Of a stretch of 64,000 nt of DNA, positions 48,952 through 61,130 are shown one piece after another (position 1 is the first letter of the stretch; every line of letters begins with the position of its first letter). The DNA is from Fasciolopsis buskii. Its lineage: Eukaryota > Platyhelminthes > Trematoda > Plagiorchiida > Fasciolidae. A model generated the notes under the pieces. The model ran no database searches and was not told the DNA's origin. It worked only from the letters and a program-made list of their open reading frames with translations. A program made the translations under genes and the position numbers. Where the stretch lies: the NCBI GenBank assembly GCA_008360955.1, contig LUCM01005938.1:62001-126000 (forward strand), written 5' to 3'.

Positions 48952-50700
48952 AAGGTGTCGGGAAGGCAGCGGAAAATCGATTCGAGGGCGCGCACACTGT
49001 TAAGATCATGTTTCCCTTGGAGGTGATCTGGGTCATACGCTGGTGGCGATAATTAGGAGGTCTTGCAACGTGATTTGGGTTCGGCGTGAACGAATGTATA
49101 CGTATCATGGTTGCGCATATGAAAGTTCCGTGGGAACCTGTCGACCGGGGTCGTTGGAGCACAGAAATCCTGACATGGCCCTGCGTAGGCCAGATTCATT
49201 GCAAGCGACATGGTTGCGAGAAGTCTATCAAGTCAAAAGTTGAGAATTGGAAACCGACCAAAACTTTCGGTGGCTTAATTGGGGTGTTCAGAGGCAAAAT
49301 GCCAAAGGTGAATAGAAAGAGCATTGGACGATCAGTGGGACCAAAATCGTCGAAGAATGTATTGCGAACAACGGACAAGCCAATCAGTCGGGGCTTTGGG
49401 AATGCAAAGAAGTGAGAACTGGCGTGCCTGTAGCGACGAATGTGACGAATGTACAGCACCACGTGAAGTGTACATCATTCTTGTTGTCGACATAAACCCT
49501 TCATTGCAGAGGCTGAAAGTTCGTTTTCTCTTCAGCAACGAAAACGTGCTAGGCAAATGCGTTTCCGACCGAAACGTGAAAAAGACACCTCTTTCGTGGA
49601 CGGCCTAGAGGCTTCTGAGTTCAGTGTGATACAGTGATCCCGTTTGATGACACTGCAGAATCGCAGGGCTGCCGGCTTGAGAATTGGGCTACAGACTCCC
49701 TCGACGTCTTATCAGGGCCGACTGTTTGCAGCCCTGAAAATGAGGCATTGTCCTCGTTTAAATTGGAAATAAATGTTATCCCTGAGTTGATACCATGTAG
49801 TCAGAAAATACTAAATGTTTAACAAGGAGTCTCAAAATGTCAGGAAGTAGGCTACCTTCAACGTATGTGACATTAAGATGGTGGGCACTTACTGTATCCA
49901 TGCGATCGCGCCGATCGACTAGGGGAATCAAACTGAGTAGGGAAATCACAGGAAGTGAGCTTTCTTAGGGCCATCGCAGAGGTTTGCACTCCGAATCAAC
50001 ACGGATAAATAAATGTCCACAGGCATCGAGGTCTCTCGAGAGGAATCCCCGTCGTCGCTGTGGTAAATTTTGCAGCGAAGAGTGTGAATGTGTGCAGACA
50101 GGCTATCTGAATATGCCTGTACAGCGAGTAAATCAAGGACCCGTACTGTAGATGGATCTTTGGGGCAGTTTTGAGGTGGCGCCGAATAAAAGTTCTGTAA
50201 CGGAACATTGGACGTCTGTCGTCTAACAGGTTCTAATACCAAGTAGATCTAGCGGTAGCTTTTTGCACCAGTCTGATCCTCATGAGATTTGGCAGCTGCT
50301 TTGAGTTGACGACGAAAATATTCAAGTAACTCTTCCAGTGTCAGATCCGGTCTGCATCAAGTATGCCGGAAGTAGAAATGAATGTGTCAGACTCGGATTG
50401 TTGCCTTCGTTCAGCCATGACGGCAGATGGACAACCATACGGAGATAACCATCCTTCTGAGAGATTTTGAACCAGTGTTTTTGTGGTACACGTAGAGATG
50501 GGATTAGCTTCCGGCCATCTCCTGAACCTGTCGAAAAACCTAAACAAATAGGCACACCCGAGTGATGAAGTCGAATGACCATGAACATTAGCGTGAACGT
50601 GACAAACGTGGGCACCAGGCGTAGCGAGTGCACCGATGGAGCTACGTGCCTGTGCACCGTAGGTGGATGGCGATATAAAACTACATCACACTACATCACA
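48952..50700. other. No identifiable gene
   Basis: Short overlapping frames on both strands, none with a recognised domain. It may include more of the BEL-like Gag on - near 49.0-49.5 kb. Confidence 0.4.
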
Positions 50701-50730
50701 TTTATCAAAACTCACCATCATGCCGACAAC

Positions 50731-50885
50731 TCCTTACTTGGCCGCGCCGGTCGAGCAGGTAACATCATGACGTTTGGACGTGAAGGTCGCGGATTCGAAT
50801 CCTCCCACCGCTGGTCAACTTCCCCACTTGGCAGCCTTCTGTTAGCGTGGGCTCCTTCTGAAAAATGATGTACACTATTATTTCA
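50731..50885 (+). repeat. tRNA-derived SINE-like unit
   Basis: Contains a Pol III B-box-like ggattcgaatcctc (50791) preceded at about 40 bases by a box-A-like tggccgcgccggtcgagcag. The flanks do not form an acceptor stem, so this is not a tRNA gene. After the tRNA-like head come a unique body (cttggcagccttctg...) and an AT-rich end. It lies about 1.1 kb upstream of the malate dehydrogenase start codon. Shorter similar sequences are at about 51.57-51.63 kb (degenerate) and 63.34-63.48 kb. Confidence 0.6.
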
Positions 50886-51969
50886 TCAATGAAGGAAGTA
50901 AAGGATAAGAGATAAGTCTCTCCCGGGCCCTCAATTCATCCAAATATTCGGCTGTCTCACCTACCTATCCCAATGAACCAGCTAACGGTGGTAATATTAT
51001 AGCAGCACCTGCGCGTGCGACCGAGCGCCCGCACACCTGTTTCCTAAGTATGTTTGGACACTAACCCACACAACATAGTCCTTAGAAAATTAGCTAGCCC
51101 CAGACATACTTGAACCAGAACTCCACATCGTCGAATATACCATTAGCAGACGATATTCTGACAGCGCACACCAGATTTGCAATTGTTTATCGTGATGCGT
51201 CTCCCCTCCGTGGAACCTGGAGTAACTTTCTTAATTATTTTAGATTGCCATGACCAAACTCCTCCCTCTGAAGTTTAGAAGAACTAATACTAGGGTAGTC
51301 TAGACCGTTCAACCTGAAACGGACACACCGCAGTGAACACATAATACTGTTGAATTCCCCCAGGGAATCTTATTTGTTTCAGGAGATTTTAAGTGACCGA
51401 ACCAGTACGAGTTAATGGCCATTGTAGCCAACCCCGCATCGGGAAGACCTCTTTTACATGCATTTCTCCAAAACGTGTGATGGGCCATACCTAATGTTAG
51501 TCGGGACAATCCTTTTCTCTCCTCACCTGGATTATTGCCGAAAATCACCAAATATACCTGGTTAAGCATCTGCCATCACACGACAAGTGTGGCCGCCTGG
51601 TTGAAAAGTTGTGACTTCAATTCCTGATGATCAAGCATTTCCTAGATTCTGTCGTCTCAGCTCGGTGCTCATTCATCGAGACTTAAATAAGAGCCAAGAG
51701 ACCTGGAAGGGGTCATGAGTCCCGAATCCACGTAATACTTCAAGACTTTATGACTCCTCATGACTTCATTTCGAGGTCCTTTTACAGACTGGGTATGGAC
51801 CCCACTGCCGGCCGCTGCAACTGATACCGATGAAATTTTGGTTCCTTGACTAAAAGTGCTCCGCTGTGACCAAGGTGGACTGAGCTGATTCACGTTTGAG
51901 ATTCAGGCTGCACCTGTTGTTTAGCTCGGCTAATTGCATCTGCTCCCGGCCGTTCCTTTTTGTACTACC
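50886..51969 (+). other. Upstream region of malate dehydrogenase
   Basis: No open frame or core promoter element could be assigned. A degenerate tRNA-like B box (gacttcaattcctga, 51610) lies near the middle. The 5' untranslated region must lie in the last part, but its start is not visible. Confidence 0.4.
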
Positions 51970-52038
51970 ATGTTCTCCCGGGCGGTCGTGACTTTTTCCT
52001 GCGTGCTGGGTGCTCGATGTCTAACCACGACTTCCAAG
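51970..52038 (+). CDS. MDH2: Mitochondrial malate dehydrogenase, exon 1 (transit peptide)
   Basis: The first coding exon gives 23 residues starting [20 protein letters not shown]. It has two arginines and a lysine, no acidic residues and many Ser/Thr/hydrophobic residues, as expected of a mitochondrial targeting peptide. The ATG at 51970 is chosen because it opens this peptide and because the reading frame passes cleanly through the donor at 52039 (AAG|GTTCGA) into exon 2; without splicing the frame ends at a TAG inside the intron. No TATA-like element or obvious core promoter is seen upstream. A TTTAG at about 51921 could be a trans-splice acceptor, which flukes use, but that is only a guess. 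The gene is inferred to work in the mitochondrial matrix, in the TCA cycle and the malate dismutation pathway of parasitic flatworms. Confidence 0.85.
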
Positions 52039-52072
52039 GTTCGAAGAATTTCATTATAGTATTTTTTTCCAG
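52039..52072 (+). other. MDH2: Intron 1 of malate dehydrogenase (34 nt)
   Basis: GT...AG intron of only 34 nt, with a pyrimidine-rich end (atttttttccag). Removing it joins AAG (Lys) of the transit peptide to TTT (Phe) at the start of the mature enzyme in phase 0. Tiny introns at the 5' end of genes are a known feature of schistosome and fluke genes. Confidence 0.85.
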
Positions 52073-52325
52073 TTTGCTCAAAAGGTCGCCGTTCTGGGTG
52101 CAAGTGGGGGCATCGGCCAACCAACTTCTTTACTTCTGAAGCAATCACCTTTGGTGACACATCTAGCGTTGTATGATATCGCCCATGTTAAGGGTGTTGC
52201 TGCAGACCTCAGTCATATTGAAACCCGAGCTCGAGTAACGGCTCATGACGGCCCCAGTCACTTGGCTGACTGCCTGAAGGATGCAGACATTGTTTTAATC
52301 CCTGCAGGTGTACCAAGAAAGCCTG
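52073..52325 (+). CDS. MDH2: Mitochondrial malate dehydrogenase, exon 2 (NAD-binding half)
   Basis: The exon encodes 84 codons plus one base and begins [16 protein letters not shown], the start of the Rossmann fold. The dinucleotide-binding loop GASGGIG is at residues 32-38 (numbered from the exon 1 Met), and the acidic residue that holds the NAD ribose is Asp58 in [16 protein letters not shown] follows, then the loop AGVPRKPG, where Arg105 is one of the two substrate-binding arginines of this family. The enzyme interconverts malate and oxaloacetate with NAD. The exon ends at a GTATGT donor after the first base of Gly108. One oddity is Thr41 in GQPTSLLL, where most relatives have Leu. Homology is clear and there are no stops or frameshifts, so this looks like a live gene and not a processed copy. 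Confidence 0.95.
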
Positions 52326-54499
52326 GTATGTGACCTTATTCCCTTCATTTCGTCTTTTGGTGTTTTTTCTCTCCACGAGACTGAAAAAGTGCTTTAAGTA
52401 GGGCCACTTTTATACTTGTGGTAAGCAAAACGTTTCTCGGTGAATCTTTGGTACGTGAGTGTGATTTAAAATATATTCATAGCCTACATGACCGACAACT
52501 CCACTGTAGATAAGGGGACTAGAAAACAACTCTAAAACCTCGATTGGAGCACTTAAATATCGCAACAGCACAGCAATAAATGAAAACAAGGCTGCCGGAA
52601 GACCGGCGGATGTTCTGGTGGTTTCATTTAGATGCATGTCCTTTGTAAGTGTATTTTTACCACCGTTCAAGATATACTCATAGCACTCGTTTTCAGTGCT
52701 CCGTTCTAATCCCTCAGACTCATTGGTCCGATAACTCATACATCTTCACCATGTCTTTTAATTGGGTATTCTGACTGCTTTAAAGACTCTTCGCCGCGGT
52801 ACTGAATCTAAACGTCCTGTGTTTTGGTTTAGGCCATCTCCTAGATGCTTTACATGAACTGACTTTTGGGTATTTTCAAGATGTGCAGAGACTACTGGCG
52901 CCTGAACACTAATTGCCTATTCTGTCCCGGGCGGACGTTTTTTGAGCCATATGAAAGGTGATCTAACCAATGAAATCTATACTGTTGTTTCAGTGGATAA
53001 CTGTCGAAGTTGTCAGTGCTTCGGGTTTTACCGTTTCACCAGTGGTCTCCGCGAAATAATGGAATAATTATTGGGGTCAGGGAACGCCGCGTTTAGAAGT
53101 AGGAGAGATGGGCTTTTCCATTGGGTGGAGAAAGTTAAGTGAGCGAGAACGGCAGAGAAAACAGTTGCGGGCAATTGGCATCAGATGCAGATGTACCTCG
53201 CAGCATCGAATAATAGCGAAAAATTGAGGTTATGGGACAAAGTCGAGGGGAACAAATATTTCGAATGCAGAAGCGCCATGAATTGCGGCACTGAATCATC
53301 CCAAGGGCTCCGATCATATTGAAATGCCTGTTGGACTCCAAATCGTTACTGTTGCTCGATCTACTCGGGGCAGTTTACTGGTGAGGGTTTTCATTACACC
53401 TTTGCTCACGTAACCATTACCTGGCTCGGAGAACAGTTTATCTGCTGGCATGCTTAGAAAAGTCTAATCGCCTTAGTCTGTGTGAATGCAGCATCCGTTC
53501 GATCGACTAAGGTCTGTGATCTAATAAAGTGCACCTAACTTCATAGCTGTTGCCAAAATTCTTCCATCATGTTTTAGGATGACTGTGAAGACCAATGCAC
53601 GGACAGTCTTTGCTGATAATCTAATTGTTATAGTCTAGTCTCTGAGTCATATAATAACACATTTCACTACAACGTTGTAAAGTCGACGAGTAATCAATAA
53701 GCGAATGTTGATATTTCAGATCGGTAAACACTTATCAAGCTTTTGAGAGGGCAATTTCACTTAATTTACTAGTTGTCGCGGCACCATTAACAACAAACGT
53801 GTAAGTGTCTATCACCAGTGTTACGATAACTACACTGTTCTCCGCATTAAAAGATACATGCTGTCATATTCTGAAACTGAACAGTTGTTGACGAGTGTTC
53901 TCGATTTCCGTTGGCCTTCGCTTGTAATAAAATATATGCACCCACCGTAATCAACTGCTCTTCCCAAATGTTAACGTTATTTGGTATTTCTTGCTGATAA
54001 AGGCATGGTATTCAGTAGAACAATAAGGTGTAACCCGTAGGGGAAAGAACAAGTTGAACAAATGAATAGAAGACTATGGAAAACCGTAAAACTTTCACTC
54101 AAATCCCGTATTGCCGTGGGAAATGGTGCTGTTGGATGCTCTTCATTCTGCGCGGTATTTATCTTAGTGTAACCAGCGCCACATTATACATGCGGCTCTT
54201 CTCGCATAGTGGAAAGTCAACATCCGGAATTTCGCTACCAACTTGGCTTATTTCTCTGAACCAGTACGCTTGCGCTCCGGTGCCAGATCATAAGAGTATG
54301 ATCTTCTCGTGGGTAAATTGCAAACCTCCGTATGCCCATTTTCGTTTTCATGATGGAAGAAAAGATAGTCTGGTTTCGTAACTTAGTATTCCCTGGCCAT
54401 CATAAACACGCACATTCCGATAATACTTTAGCCACCGGTACCCACCCATTCACATGCATGGGTCACTGATTGTACCCATTTTCAGAAAGGGCACACGGA

Positions 54500-54660
54500 G
54501 TGTGTTGCCTACAGCAGCGTCTTATCTTTTCCCACCTGTGTAGGTCCATTCCCTGTTCCCCTTGGATATTCATTCTTTTTATAGACATGTAACTTTGGGG
54601 AAAAGGCAGCGGACAATGAAGCCTGCCTTACTGTTTAATGCTGAACGATGATGATGATTA
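54500..54660 (+). repeat. Rep2 copy 1 (in malate dehydrogenase intron 2)
   Basis: Shares ctgtgtaggtccattccctg, then gatattcattctttttatag, then gctgaacgatgatgatga with the copies at 57.85 and 61.13 kb. The left third is missing relative to those. It ends in a GATGAT run. Confidence 0.8.
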
Positions 54661-55089
54661 TCCACATGCACCGAAGACAAAGCGAGTCATCCGGTAATGA
54701 TGCTGACCCCGCTTACGCTGATAATATGCAGAAGTCAGACCCATCACCTCTTTTCCCACTACAACAAATTATCCGCCCACGCAACGTTTGCAACAAAGAA
54801 AGTTGATACCCTCTTGGCATCTATAGTTTGTAATTAAACAGCTGCGCATAATGTCTTATTATGTGTCAACGTTTCAACGTATTTCGTCCTTTGACATCCC
54901 AGATTGCATACCTCAGTTATCTGTTGAATTCAGGACCGTCAGATTCTGAATTCGAATGTTGCAAAATCACCCTAAGTCAAAACACGTGGCGAACGGTAAT
55001 AATAATGAGCAAAAAGTAGAAAAAAGAAGCATGCAGAGTTCAGCTCCATAGACATCCACGATTCATATGTCGGTTTCTGAGATTTACTT

Positions 55090-55417
55090 AGCATGAAATC
55101 TTGCGTGGCGGTTGTCAGAGTGCAGGGCTTGTTTGATCAGCTTCCAATATTCGCTGGGGTTCCGGGAATTTTGTGGCCCCAACCACGTTGGGAACTCCAA
55201 TCTGGACTGAAGTAGGCGATCATCGTCTAGAATCAGCTTAGCGGGACGCTTGGTACTCGTGCCGTTCCGTCTTCGCTAAGTAGTTCATTTGGACGTTGAA
55301 GTCATCAGAAACGACCACAATGTCTGTCGAAGGCAAACTGCGAAATACTCAGAGAGAAGTTTCGGTAGAACCTAGCAGTACCCGTCCATTATTTCTCTTG
55401 ACTTACACGCCTACAAA
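55090..55417 (-). pseudogene. RTE-like endonuclease fragment, next to assembly gap
   Basis: The minus strand reads STDIVVVSDDFNVQMNYLAK (motif at 55289-55324), close to the conserved ...VVVAGDFNAQVG... segment of RTE-type endonucleases; the usual Gly before Asp is Asp here. The following frames (DDRLLQ) match the next conserved stretch, but stops intervene. Upstream sequence is cut by the 805-base gap. Confidence 0.65.
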
Positions 55418-56222
55418 NNNNNNNNNNNNNNNNNNNNNNNNNNNNNNNNNNNNNNNNNNNNNNNNNNNNNNNNNNNNNNNNNNNNNNNNNNNNNNNNNNN
55501 NNNNNNNNNNNNNNNNNNNNNNNNNNNNNNNNNNNNNNNNNNNNNNNNNNNNNNNNNNNNNNNNNNNNNNNNNNNNNNNNNNNNNNNNNNNNNNNNNNNN
55601 NNNNNNNNNNNNNNNNNNNNNNNNNNNNNNNNNNNNNNNNNNNNNNNNNNNNNNNNNNNNNNNNNNNNNNNNNNNNNNNNNNNNNNNNNNNNNNNNNNNN
55701 NNNNNNNNNNNNNNNNNNNNNNNNNNNNNNNNNNNNNNNNNNNNNNNNNNNNNNNNNNNNNNNNNNNNNNNNNNNNNNNNNNNNNNNNNNNNNNNNNNNN
55801 NNNNNNNNNNNNNNNNNNNNNNNNNNNNNNNNNNNNNNNNNNNNNNNNNNNNNNNNNNNNNNNNNNNNNNNNNNNNNNNNNNNNNNNNNNNNNNNNNNNN
55901 NNNNNNNNNNNNNNNNNNNNNNNNNNNNNNNNNNNNNNNNNNNNNNNNNNNNNNNNNNNNNNNNNNNNNNNNNNNNNNNNNNNNNNNNNNNNNNNNNNNN
56001 NNNNNNNNNNNNNNNNNNNNNNNNNNNNNNNNNNNNNNNNNNNNNNNNNNNNNNNNNNNNNNNNNNNNNNNNNNNNNNNNNNNNNNNNNNNNNNNNNNNN
56101 NNNNNNNNNNNNNNNNNNNNNNNNNNNNNNNNNNNNNNNNNNNNNNNNNNNNNNNNNNNNNNNNNNNNNNNNNNNNNNNNNNNNNNNNNNNNNNNNNNNN
56201 NNNNNNNNNNNNNNNNNNNNNN
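55418..56222. other. Assembly gap (805 N)
   Basis: Run of N inside malate dehydrogenase intron 2, between two RTE-like fragments. The two long open frames across it are artefacts. Confidence 1.
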
Positions 56223-56289
56223 TTTTCATGGATCGTAAAGTTACCGAATTCCTAACTAGCGACTATAAGTATGGCGAGTTACAATGTCC

Positions 56290-56520
56290 TTGGCAAACAG
56301 GTTAGTAAAATCTCGGTTGCAATTCCTCTCCGGTGGGAAGACGCGCTAGAATAGTGGGTCGGTCTAAGGAAAGTCGAAAGAACCTTTAAGTTGATAGGGA
56401 CTACGAAATGTAGGGCGCGCAGTGGCGTGGGGCGCGTTTCTAGCACTGTCGCGATGAGTGAATACTAGGAAGATGCAACCCTCGACCTGGCCGAAAGTAC
56501 GGCAATAATCTGCTGCCAAA
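56290..56520 (-). pseudogene. RTE-like reverse transcriptase fragment
   Basis: Closely matches 60176-60370 in the same orientation at the DNA level (for example attcctctccggtgg, then gtggggcgcgtttctagca), with extra bases that break the frame. It is a remnant of the same element family as the fragment at 59.5-60.4 kb. Confidence 0.7.
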
Positions 56521-57844
56521 TGTCATAGCCTGCTTTAATTTGATCCCATGCCGTCTACCTGGCTGCTCTAGTCGAATTCTTAGTTTCGCGGATAGTTTCG
56601 TTCGTAGCGTTGCGCACAAGTCCGTAATCAGAAAAAACGTTTCGACAACCCAAAGTTGCGGTTTGTGCTGCATCGATGGACGTTTCAAGCTGCACGCAAA
56701 ATATCCGCACTAGAAACTAAACGCATGTCATTCGTACTACGTGGTAAATTATATTCAACAGTTCCTGTGACAGAATGGCCCGGTAGCTAACTGTAATGGT
56801 CAATCTGAATCACAGAATCGTTCATTAGAGCGCCATGATGTCCGCTGTGACAACGCGAACCGTGTCGAAAATTCTATATTAGAATAGAATATCAAGTTAT
56901 TTCTGCATAGAACTTGGAGAACGTCCATTTCGTTCCTGTTTCGCTGTGCAGGAAGCAGGCGCCATCGCATGTTGTGTGAATAACGGCGATCCCGATGGCA
57001 CTTCAGTTTATCTACCCTTGGGTGCATTAAAGTCACCTCTACAACTAATCATTATAGAGCGTTTGATCTTCAGAAATAGAGTGAAGCGAGGTTCATCCGG
57101 TAAAAGCTCGTCTATTCTACCCAGTCAGTGCTGCAGTCAGGTTGGAGCGTATGGTCAATAACAAATAAACTGCGCTCTAAACACTACTACCTTCGTCGGA
57201 CGACCACTGATACCGCGCATCATCATGGCACCACAAGCGACTGTTCGACTGGGAACCAGTCAGAAGAGATCAGCTCATTCAGCTAAAAGCCAATATTGAC
57301 TCACAGCTTAGCTGCATCGTGCCCATGAGTGCGAAGGTAAATAATTCGACAAGAGTTAATGTTCGCTAGTCTTGAATGGGACTTCTATCTTTCCAATTCC
57401 CTGAATTCGTTGTTTCACTCACGGTGTGCAGCTAGACAATATCAAAGTCGCTGATATCTGGATTAGTCCAGTGTCAGAGCCAAACACCGTTGTTGGCACC
57501 ACTGCATCAAAGTGAGCACTTATTGACCCCAGAGAACCCAGATGCAGAGGTGAGAGGCCTGAGAAATGGTAGCTTAACAGACCTGAAAAACCACTACATA
57601 CACATCTTGACCAATAAACCGTTGGGAGTATAAGGCGTGTTACCAAGGAAGATCTACTATGGGTAGGCAGCACAGGGGCAAGACAGATTGGTTTGGAGAC
57701 CAGAACAGACAGTTGAATAAGAGAGGGGAAGCCTTCGATAGCAGTAGCTTATATTACTTACATCCCCACCCCACCCTGCGTTCGAGTTCATGGGTCAGCG
57801 CGGTTCCTGATTATCCTGCACTAGACAGATCAGTTGATTTAATA

Positions 57845-58097
57845 TGACAGCAAACCGTGAACAGTGGCGATCGTGCTGTCATTTTCCATCTAATCAGAAT
57901 GATTGAAAGAGTGCGTTTGTACAGTTAGACTGTGTTTCGTGTATTGGCTGCAGCGGCATCTTGTCTTTTCCCGCCTGTGTAGGTCCACTCCCTGTTCCTG
58001 TTAGATATTCACTCTTCTTATATAAACGTGTCACTGTGGGGAAAGGCGGTGGTCAGTGAGGTTTGCCTTGCTGTCTATCGCTGAACGATGGTGATGG
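57845..58097 (+). repeat. Rep2 copy 2
   Basis: A ~250 bp unit from gaacagtggcgatcgtg through gctgcagcggcatcttgtct to gctgaacgatggtgatgg. Nearly collinear with copy 3. Confidence 0.85.
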
Positions 58098-59264
58098 TAG
58101 AACCGGTTTTGGGTCTCAGGAGAGCTGGGATCAATGGGACCATACATATGCAATAAATAAACGACGCCGCTCCAGTCAACTGTTGCTGACACGTACAGAA
58201 TCGTTTAGCTGAATTGTACGTAAACGACTTGATTAGAATGCAGTATAACGATGCACCCTCGGTGCGCACACTCGCAGCTACCCAAACGCCACATTGACCA
58301 AGAGGCCTCACAACCACTTACGTGACGCGTGGAGGTTGAAGCGAGAAAATGAGGTCCTGTTTGGACTATAAAGTGGGGTCGGATATGCGCACTTCGCAGG
58401 CGTGCAATATGTTTGCTTTAACTTTTACAAGGATTCTAACTAAGTTACTTTTCGATCCACCTGGGTGAGCGTGATAGCATTGAGGGCAGCCAAATGAAGT
58501 GTACACGTAGGCTTAAGTAATGAGTCCAAGTTATGTCCTACCCTTACACTAAGTCACCAGATAAATCTGCTGAGGTGCAACCCCTCGGGGCACCTCTTTA
58601 GAAAGGAGGCTGGCGGTATTTGAGCTATCGATTCTTCATGGCTGTCCTGATCGGATAGCTTGATTCAAAAGTCTCACCCACAAAACAGCGCGGCGCTAAC
58701 CCAGCAGGAAACCTCATAGGAGGCGCATACTTATCACTGCGTGCCCTGTTAGAAGCGACAGGAAGAGCAGTCCTGATTATCCTGCTCAGTGGAATTCAAA
58801 TTTTGTAATTTATAAAGATGTGCTAACAGGTACTGCTAGGGAGTCTGGCCGCTAAACTGGACAACGACAGCGGTTATCGATCAAAGCCTGACAGCATCAT
58901 GTCCGAAAGGCAGTGGACTAATTGTTTCCTCATTTGTTTCTTTAATGGAGTACCCAACTCAAATCAACCCAACCTGGAGGACCAGCAGAATACGCCGTCA
59001 ATCCCCTACCCATTGGCCTTCAAGGCATGACTAAAACCGTTTTCAGATAGGCCATCCTGTAGAGCCCCTTGGGTTGCGGAACCAAACAAGCCGTCAATAA
59101 GGGGCAATCTGAAGGTGACGCATACAAGCACTCAACGTCCGTTTCGGAGCGGGATACCAGAACTAGGCCACCAGAGGAAATAAAAATGCAATATTACAAG
59201 CGTTAGACATGCTATGACCAATGTTCAGTGGCGGCTAACTGTTCTGAGCTATCGGGTCCCAAAA

Positions 59265-59510
59265 GGGTTAGGTGATTCACGACCTTCGTCATGGACGAGG
59301 TGATCAAATATGCTTTTGGTCATCGGAACTGGGGAATTGAGGGAAGCTAGGTTACGCAGAAGACGTGTGCCTGTTCGGATCCCCGGACCATGCACAACGC
59401 GCAATGAATAGAATCTCGAGGTTGGTTGCTCGGTTTGGCACATACTTCGCACATTCAAAGTGCAAATTAATCCACATTATTAGCTTGGTCCATCTATCCG
59501 GTCGCTCTAT
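59265..59510 (+). pseudogene. RTE-like reverse transcriptase fragment (+ strand)
   Basis: Reads FVMDEVIKYAFGHRNWGIE, then GYAEDVCLFGSPDHAQ and RLVARFGTYFAHSKCKL. This lines up with the minus-strand copy just to the right (FVMDEVMEDFLG, YADDVVCLFES and RSVARFGMCFAPSKCK). The catalytic YADD (59353-59364) has become YAED, and a stop precedes it. It is oriented toward the neighbouring copy, making the two convergent. Confidence 0.75.
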
Positions 59511-59516
59511 TCACTC

Positions 59517-60394
59517 CTAGCGATACTTCGTAGACATCGGTGGTCGAAAACCTCTAACCGACGAACATCGTCCACACGCATACTCCACGTCTCGCAAACG
59601 TTTAACAGAATTGAACGCACCTTTCAACTTCAGTGAAATATCAGGCCGATGCCACAAGTGATTCAGTTCGGCGTAAGCTGCTCGAGTCTTCGATATACGC
59701 GTGCTCATCTCTACTGCGAGCTAACATCGTTCGACACGCAGCTACCAAGGTAGGTAAAACGGTCCACAGTCGTTAGTTCCTCTCCATCCAGTATCAAGTT
59801 CGGCGCTGCTGTCGTCCAGTCCTGTAACATTACTTTGCACTTTGAAGGTGCAAAGCACATGCCAAACCGAGCAACCGATCTCGAGAGTCTATCTAGTGTC
59901 ATTTGTGCATGGTCCGCAGACTCGAAAAGGCACACAACGTCATCTGCGTAATCTAGGCCACGTAGCTACCCTCCAGCTCCCAGTTCGATTCCTATATCCC
60001 GGAGACCTAAAAAATCTTCCATCACCTCGTCCATGACGAAGGTGAACAGGAATGGAGAGATGGAACACCCTTGTCCAATGCCACTAGTCGTTTCCAGTGG
60101 ACGTAACAGTTCACCGTATACCCTAACGCGACCATAAGTATGCGAGTACAATGCTTGCAACAGGTTCAAAAACTTCGTTGGCATTCCTCTCCGGTGGAGA
60201 GCGCTGAATAGTGCTGGTCGGTCTACGGAGTCGAAAGCACCTTTCAAGTTGAGAGGGACTACGATCGTAGGGCGGCGGTGCGTGGGGCGCGTTTCTAGCA
60301 ACTGTCGGAGAGTGAATATCTGGACGATGCAACCTCGACCGGGACGAAATCCGGCCTGCTGTTCGCAGATGTTACTCTCGCGAATCGGTGTCAA
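59517..60394 (-). pseudogene. RTE-like reverse transcriptase, largest fragment
   Basis: From high to low coordinate the minus strand carries the RT motifs in order: QAGFRPGRGCIVQIFTLRQL, FDSVDRPALFSALHRRGMP, SGIGQGCSISPFLF, a stop at 59966-59968, YADDVVCLFES (active-site YADD at 59939-59950, intact), VARFGMCFAPSKCKVML, FTYLGSCVS, and after a shift the thumb-like TRISKTRAAYAELNHLWHRP. The domain order and motifs are those of RTE-clade elements, which are abundant in flukes. One stop and at least one frameshift make it inactive. No endonuclease was found directly upstream. Confidence 0.85.
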
Positions 60395-61130
60395 GTGGTG
60401 CTGCTGCTTTTCCGCCTTTCAGAAGTCAGATATTCAACTCTTCTGCATGTCAGCACTACAGTCTGTTGAGAATATCCCGAGGCGATAAACAAGTGGCGCG
60501 TGATGCAGATATCCTTTCGAACCCCAAGTGATCCCTGGAGTTTTGGGGTACATTAACGGCCGCTAACCGGGAGCCAGTCCGAAATGGCCGCTTCAGCTTA
60601 CCACTCAAGACCCGCATCTCGTATTGATTCGTTACCTTAGGTACGCAGGGAATATCTCGATTTTAGGCGCAGCTAGTTGAATCAGACCACTTGAATCCTG
60701 AATTCGTGTTTTGCTGAAGCAGCGGATGTCAGTCGCCTGTGAACCCATTGTCCGCACTAAACAGACTTGCCGACTTGTCTGCATGGAAGCACGTACGTTA
60801 AAGTAGTCGAGACTCGGAGGCTGCCCAGGCGTAAGGCAATGTGAGCTACCCAGTTACAAAATTGCTTACCACACTATTTAACAATGAACCGTTGCAAATA
60901 TCGGGCATGTTAGCGGGGGCATTATGGGTAGACAATGCGAGTAATGAGAAACCTCCCAAGGATTGGCAACTACAGACGTTGGCCTAAATACGTTAGCGTG
61001 TAGCCAGCTAAACTCATCCATGAAACGTGAGATGAGAAAATGTACAGTTAAGTTAAGTAACAGGTGTCTCATGTGTCCGTGGTCGTGGTCCGAAGGATCC
61101 GTCAACTAACTGGCTGGAGGCATTGAAAGA

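Noticed and set aside
50731..50815. tRNA gene
   Set aside because: A and B boxes are present but no acceptor or anticodon stem pairs properly; treated as SINE-like.
55296..56255. 319- and 272-codon open frames
   Set aside because: They are open only because they cross the 805-base assembly gap.
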